DNA from: Diadema setosum
Taxonomy: Eukaryota; Echinodermata; Echinoidea; Diadematoida; Diadematidae
Assembly (NCBI RefSeq): GCF_964275005.1
Contig: NC_092705.1
Coordinates: 5,374,641 to 5,438,640, forward strand
Direction: 5' to 3'
Length of the DNA: 64,000 nucleotides
Under the pieces are notes generated by a model. The model was not told the origin of the DNA. It saw only the letters and a list, made by a program, of their open reading frames with translations, and searched no databases. The position numbers and the translations under genes were made by a program. Shown here piece after piece: positions 11,190 to 22,889 of this stretch. Every line of letters begins with the position of its first letter. Position 1 is the stretch's first letter.

Positions 11190-11770
11190 CATTGGCGATA
11201 CGTGTCGACCTGGTAGCGACTCGCTTCATTGATCGCGGAGCAGAGACGTCTCTTTGAGTCTGCCCGGTGTTTGAGGACTTTTGTTTTCTTTCGGAGACTT
11301 TTTCCAGTCTCCAGCTGGTCTCCGCGACGTCTCCGCGACCTTGCGAGGACCTAATAGCAACTTGCCGCGGCGACGACTTATAGTCTGGATTCCAGACCGT
11401 TTTGCCTACTGTACTCCTACTCAGCCTACGCGGCGACGAAGTTGCTGCCTCTGCCGAAGGCAAGCCATTCAGACAAATCTAAACATTCAATTCTGAGTGA
11501 TACACGCCATTAGAACAAAAACAAAAACAACCTGCCACTTCTTTTGTCGTTAGAGGGCGCTAATATTCTGGAAAGGAAAATAAGTACGAGCAGACGCGGA
11601 GGGCTACGCGGTCTGGAAGCCAGAGTAGCGACGATGTGGAGACATCGCAGAAACGTCTCCAGTGACTAAGACGTTTTGGAGACGTCGCGGTGACGTCCTT
11701 GCGAATTCCGAGCGAATAAGTTCTCATCTTTTATTTGTAGACGTCTCGGATCTCTCCCTGAAGTCGCCTT
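11190..11770. repeat. GACGTC-rich foldback repeat region
   Basis: AGACGTCTC, GACGTCTCC, GACGTCGCGG and similar words occur many times in both orientations, with TAGTCTGGATTCCAGACC near 11380. A related block of ACGTTGTGGGGACG and CGACAACGTCCCC words is at 25840-25910. Frames through it are Ser/Arg-rich and show no domain. Probably degraded non-autonomous transposon sequence. Confidence 0.5.
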
Positions 11771-12575
11771 CTTGGTGAGAGGGCAAGCAATTTCTTTGGA
11801 CTGATATGTCGTGACAACGTCTCTTCCATTTAGACAAACTCTTAACTTTAGCAAACGGTGAAATAGAATAAATTTTGTGAAATCAGGATTAGAATAGAAA
11901 GTTATGAACTTGTGTAGCAAAGTTCCATACGTTGCTACACAATTCTGAAATTGGTTACATAATTATGTAGGCCTACACATGTCAATTGAATTTAAGGAAA
12001 TTACATTTGTCGTCGCTTCACTTGCTTCCTATTGGCTTGCATTAATCTATATCACATTTTTGTTTTTGTTTTTCATTACTGAAAATAGAAATGGCACAGT
12101 CATTGCATCATACTGTTTCAGATTGTAGTTATGCCTTTTGTGGCGAGATTTTTTTTTTTTTTTTTTGGCTTGGTTCAAGTTTAACACCAATTTCAGAAAT
12201 AATGATCTTATCAAATTTTCAATGAACAAGCGATGGAAGAGGGGTGTGTTTGATCATAAGAGTTGTTTTATTCTGTCGAGAAAACCGCAAAAAAAAAAGA
12301 ACTCTTACAAACCTTTCCGAATCATAACTGAATAAAATCGTACGCTGTATTTTTAGTATGAGCAAAAATAGATAAATAAATCAATGAAACAGATGAATAA
12401 GTTCAAATAAAAATAACAACAGAAAAATGATATCAATGATGCAGCCAAATATTCCATGATAAGCATAAATGAATTACTCATTCCAGTCATGTGAAAATAG
12501 AACCAAAATCACACAATCATAGATGGCTAGAAATCTCTTAACATGTTACAGAAAGTCAATGTGCATTAAAGCACC

Positions 12576-12841
12576 GGGTGCTGTTCGTTATTCCGAAGGT
12601 TCGCTATTCCGAAGGGTCGTTATTCCGAAGGGTCGTTAATCCGAGACACGCAATTCCCTATACCTAGAGGTTCGTTAATCCGAAAATGAAAAAGGGTTCG
12701 TTAATCCGAAAAATTTGTTTCGTTATTCCGAAGATTGGTTAATCCGAAAATGAAATTCGGAACAATGAACCTTCGGAATAACGAATCTTATGAATAAAGA
12801 GCCTTCGGAATAACGAACCTTCGGAATAAAGAGCTGTAACC
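12576..12841. mobile_element. TTCGTTATTCCGAAGG repeat element, copy 1
   Basis: Starts GGGTGCTGTTCGTTATTCC and ends GGAATAAAGAGCTGTAACC. The left half carries tandem TTCGTTATTCCGAAGG and TTCGTTAATCCG units, and the right half carries their reverse complements, so the block folds back. A second copy with the same ends lies at 51167-51447. Confidence 0.82.
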
Positions 12842-13164
12842 AAAGCAATAACATTGTATATAGGCATTGGACGTTATCCTGCAGCAGCATCCAAAAATGC
12901 TTAGACTGACCCATTATGAATTAAGTCCAGTTTGCTTCATGGTTTTCATCCACAGAGAAGAAGGTAACAGAGTTGCTGCATACAATCGTTTTATATATAT
13001 CATTATAATTGTCATTCGATATTATATGGAACGATGTTGAAGATGCTTCTTCTTCATTAACCTATGCACAGAATAGTCTGCAAATCCCGTCTTAAAAAAA
13101 AAATGTCTTACAATATACTGTACAGCAAAATTAATATATCTTTTCTGTTCTTTCTTGTTCACAG

Positions 13165-13348
13165 ATCAGAGGGCCCTGCCATTATTATTACCCTTACTTT
13201 GGTTAGGTACCCATTTATACACCTGGGTCGTCGAGGGACATAGTGGGTAAAAACATCTTGTCCAAGGACGTAAGCACTGAGTATAATGGGCGGGAATCGA
13301 ACTTTGGTCCTCCGATTGGAAGTCGGGAGTCTTATCCACTATGCCAAC
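13165..13348 (-). mobile_element. tRNA-derived SINE, copy 1
   Basis: Read on the minus strand from 13348, it starts with a tRNA-like head: A-box-like TGGCATAGTGG, then B-box AGTTCGATTCCC (plus 13290-13302). A second domain follows containing TGTCCCTCGACGACCCAGG and GTGTATAAATGGGTACC. The second copy at 29025-29182 shares both the head layout and the GTCCCTC..CGACCCAGGTGT core. The two together support a SINE family rather than a functional tRNA gene. Confidence 0.72.
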
Positions 13349-13399
13349 ATAAAGACTGACTATGAATATTCATTGTAACCATAAACATCCTATATATAG

Positions 13400-14560
13400 A
13401 TTACTGCAAATGATAACGACAACAATGCGCAGAAGTATGACAGTGGTAATATAAATCACGGCAAAAACAAGGATAATTCCGACGATGTTGAGAGTACATG
13501 AAAATGACTATAAAATTATAACAATGAGAACATTATGATAAAGTCACCCTCTACCAAATCGACCTCGCACAAGTCAAAATATTTTCAAGTCATAAGAAAA
13601 GAATCAGCCCGGATTGATACAAACATGTGTTCATTCTGTTGGGCAAGTTGAGTAATTATTTCCCAGACCCTCTGGGATTCAACTTTCATGTTAACTTTTC
13701 GGACTTCGACCTAATGCACAAATTATTAATTTGTTTTATGAAAAAAAAATTGTATCTTGATTTATAACTATTTTCTTCTTTCAAAAGAATATAATCTAAC
13801 CAACATTCAGACGTTTATAGTACTGGTCCATAAAATTCTTTTATCTCAAATTGCACAGGTATACATTTCAAACCAATTAAAGTGTCATTCTAGATATAAA
13901 TTTAGAAATGTTTGCTATACAAACTGAAAAAAAACCACCCCACACGATTTACTATCGCATTCATATCCCAGGATTCATATTCATGACTACCAACGAACAA
14001 CTAGTTATTCCATTGGCCTGTCATATTTTAATGCATTTTTAGACTCTTCAATGCACTTTCTATGTGTTTAGCCATTGCTATGACAGGCAAGTATACGGTT
14101 AGAGTTCTGGCTGTGTATAGAAAAAAAAAAACATTGTTATAAAAATGTGCACATATAATGTTGAATACTGAAACATGTAAGTTTAGCAGACCATTGGGAT
14201 GCTGCGTGGAGGTTGCATTTTAGAGGGCGCCCTTGGTTTTAGTAGCCAATCTACAGTTATTTCATATCTCTTCCAACAATATCTTTCTTTCAAGCGTATA
14301 CTGTGTACAAGCTGTTAACAACCCTCATGAGCACAATGCGGGGGCACATACGAAAACACGGATCGAGAAGCCCCTTTAACTTTGCACGTTCCCATGCATA
14401 TGTAAGAAGTTACATTCTGCGCATGAGTACATAAAAGCCATCTGAGAAAAACAAATTGATTAGAACACAGACTTGTAATGACAAATGCAAATCACATAGA
14501 AAGCATCTAACTGGTACGGTCTCTTAATTGCAGTATGTGAAAGACCATTTCCAATTTTTA
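13400..14560. other. Unassigned AT-rich interval
   Basis: No reading frame with a recognisable domain, no RNA gene and no repeat shared with the rest of the window was seen. Short A runs occur near 13741 and 14120. Confidence 0.4.
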
Positions 14561-14584
14561 AAGGAAACTTGTTAACATTTGGAT

Positions 14585-14587
<3 letters not shown>

Positions 14588-14622
<35 letters not shown>
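14588..14622. repeat. (TA)n microsatellite
   Basis: TA dinucleotide run in intergenic sequence downstream of the second Frizzled-domain gene. Confidence 0.9.
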
Positions 14623-14624
<2 letters not shown>

Positions 14625-14743
14625 TGGGTGACATCTCACTTTATAACTGTTTTGTTTTAATGGCTTAAAAGTCTTGGTCGAACTGCGAACTGATCTTTAT
14701 GGATGAGATATAGAATCATTGTGTTCTTGCTGTTCAAGTTCTT

Positions 14744-14749
14744 TTTATT
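14744..14749 (-). promoter_or_regulatory. Possible poly(A) signal for the 15129-15635 gene
   Basis: The minus strand reads AATAAA about 380 bases after the stop codon and is followed by AAGAACTTGAACAGC. It is the clearest signal I noticed between the stop codon and the TA run at 14.6 kb. Position is plausible, but a single hexamer is weak evidence. Confidence 0.35.
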
Positions 14750-15128
14750 GGAAAAAAGATGTCATTTAGACCTTGCATGCTGTCTGAATGGGTGTCTCAG
14801 GTGTGACCATGAGCAGGGGACTGTTGGAAGACATCGGAAGAACACCAATCGTCGAAGGAAGCTTGGCGAAATAATTCACTATGGGGTACTTGGAACTGTC
14901 TTACGTCAGGTTTACTGGTGTTCAGATTCGAGGGTAGCAAGCACAGACATTGTATCAACATTGATGAAGAAATCCACCTCATCGTATTCTGTGACGCAAG
15001 TTGATAAAACAAAATAAAGCAAAGCAAAGCAAAGAGAGTCATGAAATTGCTATCAAAGGAAGGAAACTGCGTCGATATTATTTACTATTTTCCCAAGTTG
15101 AAGAATTTGGATAGTGGACCAAATGACA

Positions 15129-15635
15129 TCAAAGACCGAAGCATAGTCCTGCCTGTGGAAATTGCTCGCAGGAAAACGCGTCCGGCCAGGGAAAGCCGTA
15201 GTAAGACATCATGTCCGAACAGCCGTTCCTGGCGCTCTCACACAGCGGCCTGCACGGTGGGATGGGTTCTCCGACCACGTTGCAGACGGGCGTGTACACG
15301 GAGCAGACGAAGAGGCGGAGATCGGGCGAGCACTGCAGCAACACGAAGGGGTAAAACTGGCCCGCCTCGCCCGCCGCTTCTTCCTGCGTCTGGTGTCCCA
15401 GCACATTCGGCATGATCGTCGAGTTGTAGGGAATCCCCTCCATACAGACAGGGATGACGATGTCCTGACACAGTCCCAGGTCGTACGGGCTCGATGAGAA
15501 CGACGACGATGAGGAGGGGTAACTTTGGCACCGAACTAAATCGAAACTCGACATCGTTAGCAGCGTCAATGAGATCAAACCTCTTGTGACATTTGCGATA
15601 TAGCGATGTCCACTTCCACCACGATTGCGTCTCAT
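15129..15635 (-). CDS. Secreted Frizzled-domain (CRD) only protein, paralogue 2
   Basis: 168 residues, the same length as the 9241-9747 protein. A basic N-terminus precedes a hydrophobic stretch (GLISLTLLT), with probable signal cleavage near Cys36 (VRC/QSYP), then a poly-Ser linker (39-49) and a Frizzled domain. The ten cysteines at 56, 64, 102, 111, 118, 128, 132, 139, 156 and 165 are each offset by exactly one from the paralogue. It reads closer to classic Frizzled receptors: YNSTIMPNVLGHQTQEEA, FYPFVLLQCSPDLRLFVC, VYTPVC, PPCRPLCESARNGC and YGFPWP. Asn71 is an N-glycosylation sequon. The stop falls three codons after the last cysteine. A GGTCTTTG sequence overlapping the last codons is a poor match to a splice donor, so a downstream exon is unlikely but not excluded. 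Role inferred: extracellular Wnt binding, either antagonist or carrier. It lies in tandem, 5.4 kb upstream of the paralogue on the same strand. Confidence 0.85.
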   Translation of the reverse strand: MRRNRGGSGHRYIANVTRGLISLTLLTMSSFDLVRCQSYPSSSSSFSSSPYDLGLCQDIVIPVCMEGIPYNSTIMPNVLGHQTQEEAAGEAGQFYPFVLLQCSPDLRLFVCSVYTPVCNVVGEPIPPCRPLCESARNGCSDMMSYYGFPWPDAFSCEQFPQAGLCFGL

Positions 15636-15705
15636 CTTTCCTTATTTTGGTCAGACACAAGTCACTTATTCACGATATGACAAAGGTATAGGTCAAACAA
15701 TTTTT

Positions 15706-15712
15706 CTATATA
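15706..15712 (-). promoter_or_regulatory. Possible TATA element of paralogue 2
   Basis: The minus strand reads TATATAG about 70 bases upstream of the start codon at 15635. That would place transcription start near 15680 with a leader of about 45 bases. Confidence 0.35.
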
Positions 15713-15991
15713 AGAATGTCGATTTCGTCACAGTCTATTCAAGAGTAACTTTAACAATGAATTCCCTTTCTTCTGGAACGGGATGTTTATGAGCCTCTAT
15801 GTAAGTGGCTCACACACTATTTAGTCTAGCCCGGACTAAAATTAGTCAGCTCTTGACAGAGTTAACATATCAACTAAAGTGTTTAAGACGCGGCCACGTT
15901 GGATCATGTTTATACCTCTCTGAACTAGTCAAGTGGCACCCTCATATATTTGTGATCTCCCGGATCTATTATGATAGAATAACTCTTGATA

Positions 15992-16036
15992 AAAACAAAC
16001 AAACAAACAAACAAACAAAGAAACAAACAAACAAAC
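15992..16036. repeat. (CAAA)n microsatellite
   Basis: Tandem CAAA units with one interruption, directly left of the TTAA-flanked MITE. Confidence 0.9.
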
Positions 16037-16047
16037 ATAGCTATTAA

Positions 16048-16602
16048 AGGACAAGTTCACCTTCATTAACATAAGGATTGAGAGAATGCAGCAATATAAG
16101 TAGAACACATCAGTGAAAGTTTAAGGGAAATTGGACAATCGATGCAAATGTTATGAATTTTTAAAACTTTTGTGTTGAAACCGCTGGATGAGGAGACTAC
16201 TAAGGCTCGTGATGTCATATGAGTACAACAGTATAAAGAATGTAAAGAAAATTTCGACATGCTTTCACTTTTTTCGCATAATAAAAGAGCACTTGACTTG
16301 CCTCTTTCTAAAGGCAGTGAGAATAACATTACCCATAACATAATGTCAGTAACGAGTCAAGGGAATGTATACTTTTTTCAAAAGATGAAATTTTGTGAAA
16401 TTCTCTTTATATTTTCCTTATATTGTTGTACGCATGCTCATACACTGCAGTAGTCTTCTCATCCAGCGGTGACTGCACAAAAACTATAAAAATTCATAAC
16501 TTTTGCATCGATTGTCCAATTTTCCTGAAACTTTCAATGATGTGTTCTACTAATATTGCTACATTCTCTCAATCCTTATTTTAATGAAGGTGAACTTGTC
16601 CT
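16048..16602. mobile_element. TTAA-flanked foldback MITE (AGGACAAGTTCACC family), copy 1
   Basis: The ends AGGACAAGTTCACCTTCATT and AATGAAGGTGAACTTGTCCT are inverted repeats, with TTAA outside both (16044-16047 and 16603-16606). Inner words ATTGAGAGAATG / CATTCTCTCAAT also pair. The second copy at 52307-52865 is close in sequence throughout. Non-coding, about 555 bp. Confidence 0.88.
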
Positions 16603-16799
16603 TTAAACAGACAAACAAAAAGAGAGGGAGAGAGAGAGAGAGAATACAAAAACAAGCTGCGGTTAAAGGTACAGAAAAATGACGTCCAGGACAAAAAAAA
16701 AACACACAAAATTAAAAAAATGATAATAAAATTATTTGTTATTATATCTATAAAAAAATAACTGTTTTTTAATTGTTTACTCTAACACGGCTGTTGGAG

Positions 16800-16950
16800 T
16801 TTAAGGGGTGTTGCAAGAAAGTTGCGATTAATTGCAAATCCCCAAAATCAATCGCAAGTCTTGTGATTGATTGCAAGTTGCAATTATTGATCTATCAATT
16901 GCAAAGTTTGCAATAGATACATGTATTTGCAATCGATTGCAACAGGATGG
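16800..16950. repeat. TTGCAA/ATTGCAA-rich repeat
   Basis: Repeated AATTGCAA, GATTGCAA and TTGCAATC words in both orientations, starting after GGGGTGTTGCAAGAAAGTTGC. Probably the remnant of a foldback element with an unclear right end. Confidence 0.5.
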
Positions 16951-17554
16951 AGGTGGGACTCCTTTTCACTTTCCCCCAAGTTCAATCTTATTGCTTTCTA
17001 TTGGTCACACCAGACAGACGGTTCCTTAATTCTCTTGCCCTCGGCTTCTCTATGATGTCACATTTATTTACAGCCACCGTAGTCCTTATACTGAGCCTTT
17101 TTCTGCGAAATCAAGAAAACAGTTCATTGAAAGTTTAATGTATTTTTGTCATACCTCCTCTGATGGTACCAGGTACGTGTATTGTCGAATGCACTATATG
17201 GCTTCGTTGCTGCCAAGTCACCCGTGCAACAGATCGTACGGCTTCACATAAACGAATTGGTTGACCAAACTGAAATGTCCTATGTTGTTGTATTCTCTAG
17301 AAACTTTGAGGTGATTCCAACCAATGTTATACCATCTTATCATCTTTCTCAGGTATGTCTGTTATAAAATGTTAGCGAATATATGTAATGGAATCGAAGA
17401 TATCGAAACTCTTATAATGTTGATATGCCTGATCTTGATTTCATTCATGATAACCACGACATTTTTTCTCACCAGAAACCAAGAACATCTAGTGTATATT
17501 ACCCCAACATGTAGCAAATCTTAAGTCTTTTCAAACGGAGTATTATACTTTTTT

Positions 17555-18230
17555 CAGTTTTGCATCATAACATAAGGAGTTTGATTAAAAACATTGATCA
17601 ATAAAAACATTTTCTTGATACTTTGAATGTAAAACTCTCAATTTTGGGGTTATGTGAAACCTGGATGGCCGAAAAATTCACCTCATTAGTACAATTAGAC
17701 GGTTATACACTGGTCACAAATAATAGAGTTTGTAAACGGGGTAGAGGTGTGGCATTTTATGTGAAGAATGATTTGAAATTTGAAATGATAACCCAATTGA
17801 ATCATATGTCGGATTCAATTTAAAGTATTTTTATTGATATAAGTATGCCAGACGATAAGAATGTGTTTATAGGAGAAATTTATAAGCCACCAAACTGTAA
17901 TTATTCTGATTTCATGTCAATTCTTGAAATTATTTTAGATTCGCCCTATCTCCGCAACAAACACAGTTATATAATGGGTGACTTTAATTTAGACTTACTC
18001 GATTATGATAAGCCACAAACACGTGATTTTCTAAATGCCATGGTATCATCCTTTTTCACTCCTTGTATTACCAAGCCAACAAGATTATCTGGAGCCTCCG
18101 CAACACTGATTGATAATGTATTCTCAAACAATCACACGTATGTTAAGTATTGTTGTAACAGACATATCAGATCATTTTCCCGTTATAGTTTCGACCAATC
18201 CTGTTATACCTGAATCACAGAAACAAGAGA
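17555..18230 (+). pseudogene. Endonuclease domain of the non-LTR element, broken
   Basis: Motifs of the exonuclease-endonuclease-phosphatase fold appear in order: HNIRSL at about 17565, ILGLCETW, GRGVAFYVKND, GEIYKPPN, MGDFNLDLL, LIDNVFSN and, in a shifted frame, SDHFPV near 18170. This enzyme nicks target DNA to prime reverse transcription. An in-frame TAA at 17821 and a frameshift near 18150 inactivate it. The catalytic residues of each motif remain readable, so decay looks moderate rather than ancient. Confidence 0.85.
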
Positions 18231-18239
18231 TGTGTAATA

Positions 18240-19980
18240 ATTTTTCGCAAACACGAATATTTTCTGATTATAATATCCAGTTGTTTAAACATAGTTTATC
18301 CACAATTGAATGGAATGAAGTTTTTGATTCCACTGACCCGAACGATGCGTATGATAGATTTATGAACACTTTGTTACCCTTATTTCACTCACATTTTTCA
18401 TTGAGAAATCAAAGAGGAAATTATAAAACAGTTCCACGTTCACCTTGGATAACTAAAGCCTTACTTAGATCCATAAACAAGAAAAATACTTTGTTTTACA
18501 GATACAAATCACATAATACAGCTTTGAATAAATCAAAGTACATTAAGTATCGGAATACCCTTACATCCCTGCTGCGTAAAGCGAAAAAAGCTTATTTTAG
18601 TTCTTTGTTTGAACAGCATAAGTCAGATGTAAAATCTACTTGGTATATAATTAATAATGTAATTCACAAACATGAAAATAAAAGTGTATTTGATAAGATC
18701 GTCTGTGAAGGCAAGAATATAACAGATGATGGTGAAATTGCGGAAGCATTTAATTCTTTTTTTTTTTGTTAACATTGGTGCGAATTAGGCACGCAACATT
18801 TCATCTGTACACAGACCTTTTCACTCATATTTACTAAATTCCAATCCTCAGTCTTTATTTTTTCTCCCTGTACTTGAAGCAGAGGTCTTAGATATTGCCA
18901 ATTCCCTTTATCCCAAGAATTAAAGAGTGCAGGTCACGATGACTTTTCTAATCATCTCATAAATGTATTATGAAATACTTTCACCATTAGTTCGCATTTT
19001 GAATTTGTCTTTACTTACTGGCATTGCGCCCACTCAAATGAAAATTGCCAAAGTTCTACCAATTTATAAGAAAGGTATAAGAGAGGATGAGTTGGGAAAT
19101 TATCGACCAATATCATTAATGTCTTCTTTTTCTAAAATAATTGAGAAGGTGGTTTATAATCGTTTACTTAAATTCTCAAATCAATGTGATATTTTAGCTG
19201 ATAATCAATTCGGACTCCGGAAAAAACATGCAACCACCCATGCTATATTATTGCTGATGGAGAAAGTTGCGAAAACTATAGACTCAAGGTCGCATACAGT
19301 CGGTCTGTTTCTCGACTACGCCAAGGCCTTTGACACAATAGACCACGAAATACTTTTGTACAAATTAAATCATTACGGCATTCGTGGAAAGGCCTTGGAG
19401 TGGTTCAGAAGTTATCTTACCGGAAGAACTCAGTTTGTTAATGTGAATAACCATGACTCAGTGTGGCGTACCACAGGGCTCCCTCTTGGGTCCTCTTTTA
19501 TTCATTCTTTATATCAATGACTTTAGCAACTCATCCTCTGTGCTGTCTTTTCTTCTGTTTGCAGATGACACAAGTCTTTTTTTATTCCCACTCAGATCCT
19601 TATGTGTTGCTTGATTCTGTGAATAACGAACTGCAACTGGTATTTGAATGGATTCAGGTGAATAAATTATCGCTTAATATAAATAAGACTAATTATATGG
19701 ATTTCAGTAATACAATAAAGTTTCTTCCGCGTTCAGTATCAGTGAATGGATTGCAGTTAAATCAAATGGATTCAACAAAATTTTTAGGTATTCATATTGA
19801 TAGTAATCTTTCTTGGAAAGTTCATATTGATTATTTATGTAAATTGTTGTGCAAAAACGTTGGAGTTATCCACAAATTGAAGTACCTCTTCCCCAAGTCA
19901 ATATTGCATTCCCTCTATTCAACTCGAATATTACCTTACTTAAATTACGGAATATTGGCCTGGGGGAATTGCTCTTAGAC
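18240..19980 (+). pseudogene. Linker and reverse transcriptase of the non-LTR element, broken
   Basis: The linker carries PWITKALLRSINKKNTLF, a phrase typical of these polyproteins. The reverse transcriptase shows KIAKVLPIYKKG, NYRPISLMSSFSKIIEKV, NQFGLRKKHATTHAI, FLDYAKAFDTIDHEIL and, after a frameshift around 19490, LGPLLFILYINDF and FADDTSLF (the catalytic FADD codons at 19558-19569). A poly-T frameshift at about 18770 and an upstream stop also interrupt it. It cannot encode one continuous protein. Confidence 0.87.
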
Positions 19981-20989
19981 TAAGATTGATTCGTTATATT
20001 TGATTCAGAAAAAGGCCTTGCGGAGTATAAATCGTGCACATTTTTTTTTTTTGGATCACACAAATGGATTGTTTGTTTCCAGTAAATTACTAAAAATTTC
20101 TGATTTGTATTTGTATCACGTTGGAATTTTTATGTATAAGTTGAGCATGGCGATCTTTCTAGTTTATTTTCCTCAATGTTTGTTAAAAACAGTGAAATCC
20201 ATCGTATTACCCTATAAGACACAGTGGATCATCTAGATCACTTTTCCCCCCTTCGTACAGTTTTAGCCCTTCAGACAATTACTTCTACCGGCCCTTCTTT
20301 CTGGAATGAGTTAGATTCTGTTCGGTTGCAATCAAGTTCTCTAAGTTCCTTTCAGCAAAATCTAAAAGCCATTTTTTTTTTAATCCTATGATTAGTTACT
20401 TGCCGTGATCATTGATATAATTATCTGTCCTCATTCGCAATGATGCCTCGCTCGGGTGACTACATTTGTTTGACCAATATTGCAATTTTATGTAGCATTG
20501 AATCCTTGAGTTTTACCTTGAACATTATAAACTATTTTGTTCATTCCGTAGTTTTATTATAATCTCGACATACTGAATTTCGCATGTGTTTCGTCATCTT
20601 CGTAATTAGCATGTTGTACTAAACGCTTATATTATTTCTTTGGAACCTACATCCTACAAGCATTGCTTTTTAGTCGGTTCCTCATATTTTCACATCATTA
20701 TATTACATGTCCTTATACATTTGTGAAATAATGTCTAAAAATTGACTGTTGTGTTAAACATATTTTACTTCGAAATCAAATGGAATATGAAACCTGCATA
20801 TGAAATGTGGAATATGGAACATGAATTAAAAAAGAAAGACATTGTTTGAAAATTTTTATCAAAACTCACGTTTGATCAGACGTCATATTTACACGGCGAT
20901 AGAGTCGTTATTTGCTACACACAGTCACTGGGATATTATGAACTAATTTTTTAAAAACTATTTATTTATTCATTTCTTAATTTTTTTTA

Positions 20990-21175
20990 TTCATTTATTC
21001 ATTCATTTACTATCATTATTATTATTTACTTATTTATTCATTTTTGTTTTTATTGTATTATTACTATTATTATTATTCTTTTTTATTATCTATTTATTTA
21101 TTCATTTTATTTATCTATCATTATCTTTTTTTATCTATTTTCTTTCTTTTTTTTTTCTTTTTTTTTTTTTTTGGG
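20990..21175. repeat. T-rich (TTAT/TTCATT)n low-complexity tract
   Basis: ATTTATTCATTCATT-type repeats lead into long T and G runs. Poly-Tyr, poly-Phe and poly-Leu frames here are artefacts. Confidence 0.85.
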
Positions 21176-21598
21176 GGGGGGGGGGGGGGGGTCTCCAAGC
21201 TCTTTAATGACGCGGAGATACATATAACATATCGGGTATGGGGTAATGAAATCAAACTCTCCGACACTTCTAATGCGCATGGATTCGCAAGCTCCCAAAT
21301 GCATACACACACAACATACACTGTGGGAGTGGTTGTGCTATACCGCCCCCTTGCGGTAGTATCATAGTTGATAGCCAGCAATACATGTATTGTCGATAAT
21401 AATACAGTCTGCTATGTCGTAATATTGGGTCCCGTGAGATTTTCTTGCCAAAATTGATTTTTTTTTTTTTTATTGTACATGTAGATATGTATATGTAGTG
21501 ACCAATATATTATTTAAAAGGTATTATTTTGTACTTTATGACAGAGACGGTACTTCAAAATCTTCAAAATGGACTTATCGGTTTTTGCAAACAAACTC

Positions 21599-21601
<3 letters not shown>

Positions 21602-21652
<51 letters not shown>
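21602..21652. repeat. (AT)n microsatellite
   Basis: AT dinucleotide run just left of a foldback element. Confidence 0.95.
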
Positions 21653-21659
<7 letters not shown>

Positions 21660-21691
21660 TGAGTAAGTTGTCCACGTGTTGGCGTGATGAT

Positions 21692-21950
21692 ATCATCAAA
21701 AACAAAACTGAAACAAAGTTCATGCTGTATTCACCAACAGTTTATTTCCGCACACAGATTTTTGAGCGATTAGCTCTTTCGCAAGTGTTGATACTGAGAA
21801 TTGTTATTGTTCTCTCAGCATTAACACTTAAGAAAGAGCGAATCACTTGAATATTTCTTAGAACTTTTCTCGGCACTCGAATATTTGTGTGCCGAAATAA
21901 ACTGTTGGTGAATACAGCATGAACTTTGTTTCAGTTCTGTTTTTGATGAT
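21692..21950. mobile_element. 259-bp foldback element
   Basis: The arms start ATCATCAAAAACA on the left and end TGTTTTTGATGAT on the right. They also pair through GAAACAAAGTTCATGCTGTA / TACAGCATGAACTTTGTTTC and ACCAACAGTTTATTTC / GAAATAAACTGTTGGT, about 80 bp per arm. Non-coding. Confidence 0.85.
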
Positions 21951-22799
21951 AATATAAACATGTGATGGTCTTCTAAATTGTGGAGGAATTCTGATGCATG
22001 CAACGCGCCACAGAACTGAGCTATTATTGCTCCTTTGTAGTTTTAGAATCATTGGCTGTACAGCAGCAGTAGCATCTTGGAAGTCTTGATAATTGGGGAT
22101 GACTCACACAAGGGCAATCAGGAAAAAGCCTACTTGATCATTCCTTATTCATTCCGTGTTATTCTAGAAATATATCCAGCAAACCTTGTTTCACTTTGTG
22201 GCCAACAAACAAGCTTGTGAATGGGATGCCTGGAATATAGGGTTACCATGGCATTTCTTGCCATTGCGAGACTTTTCCTTGTTTGTCTTCATTCTCTCGA
22301 GGCAGCATCAAGTTTTTGAAGATCACCTTCAATATTGTATCAATGCTTGCTTTTGTACAAATATTTAATGACTGGGATTAAATGTAATCATTAATGAGGT
22401 TCCACGACGCAAAATAATGTGTTGCCTGAGAGGCAAAAACAAATCACGTGTGAATAGCTTTAGCGCGCAGTACGTGAACCGCATACACGTGTTATGTAAT
22501 ACTAACCTGGCTATATGGGATGTGAGATGTAACACTTACACGCTTGCCTACACGTAGGTGACAGTAACGTGGTATGGGCCCTCCTCGCCCCTCCCTCCCC
22601 CCCCCCTCCATACGCAGTTTTTTGCTCCTCAGCATGGCTTGATGACGTCATTGGAACCTCGTTCTTACATTTTGAATTTATGGCGACAATTTTGATAGAG
22701 AGATGGCTGTGACCTGGAAAGAATTCGGTCTACTAGGACAATTTTGGCAAATTTGTCTCGTATATTACATGAATCTTTTGCAAGCGTTTGAACAATATC

Positions 22800-22880
22800 A
22801 TTTAATGACATGTATACATTGTACTATGTTTTTGATTTTCGTTGATTGGAAATAAACTATGATTGAATTGAATTGAAATT
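22800..22880 (+). repeat. 3' tail fragment with GAATT repeats
   Basis: AATAAACTATGATTGAATTGAATTGAAATTC resembles the microsatellite 3' tails of CR1/RTE-type retroelements. Similar tails lie at 43141-43160 (minus) and 61545-61580 (plus). Confidence 0.5.
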
Positions 22881-22889
22881 CATCTAAGG

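Larger units (their letters stand above)
17555..20840 (+). mobile_element. Decayed non-LTR retrotransposon (CR1/Jockey-like)
   Basis: In order: an apurinic-like endonuclease region (17555-18230), a linker region (18230-18770), a reverse transcriptase (18960-19980) and a C-terminal WNEL..SSLSSFQQNLKA segment near 20305-20370. An AT-rich 3' tail ends near TGAATTAAAAAAG at about 20835. Several frameshifts and at least one in-frame stop (17821-17823) break it. The clade call rests on motif style (DYAKAFDTIDHEILL, HYGIRGKALEWFRSYL) and is approximate. No target duplication could be fixed. Confidence 0.88.

Noticed and set aside
14703..15042. Frames just downstream of the second Frizzled-domain gene on both strands
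   Set aside because: Short, without known domains, and the plus- and minus-strand frames overlap each other. I looked here for a netrin-like or transmembrane exon and saw none.
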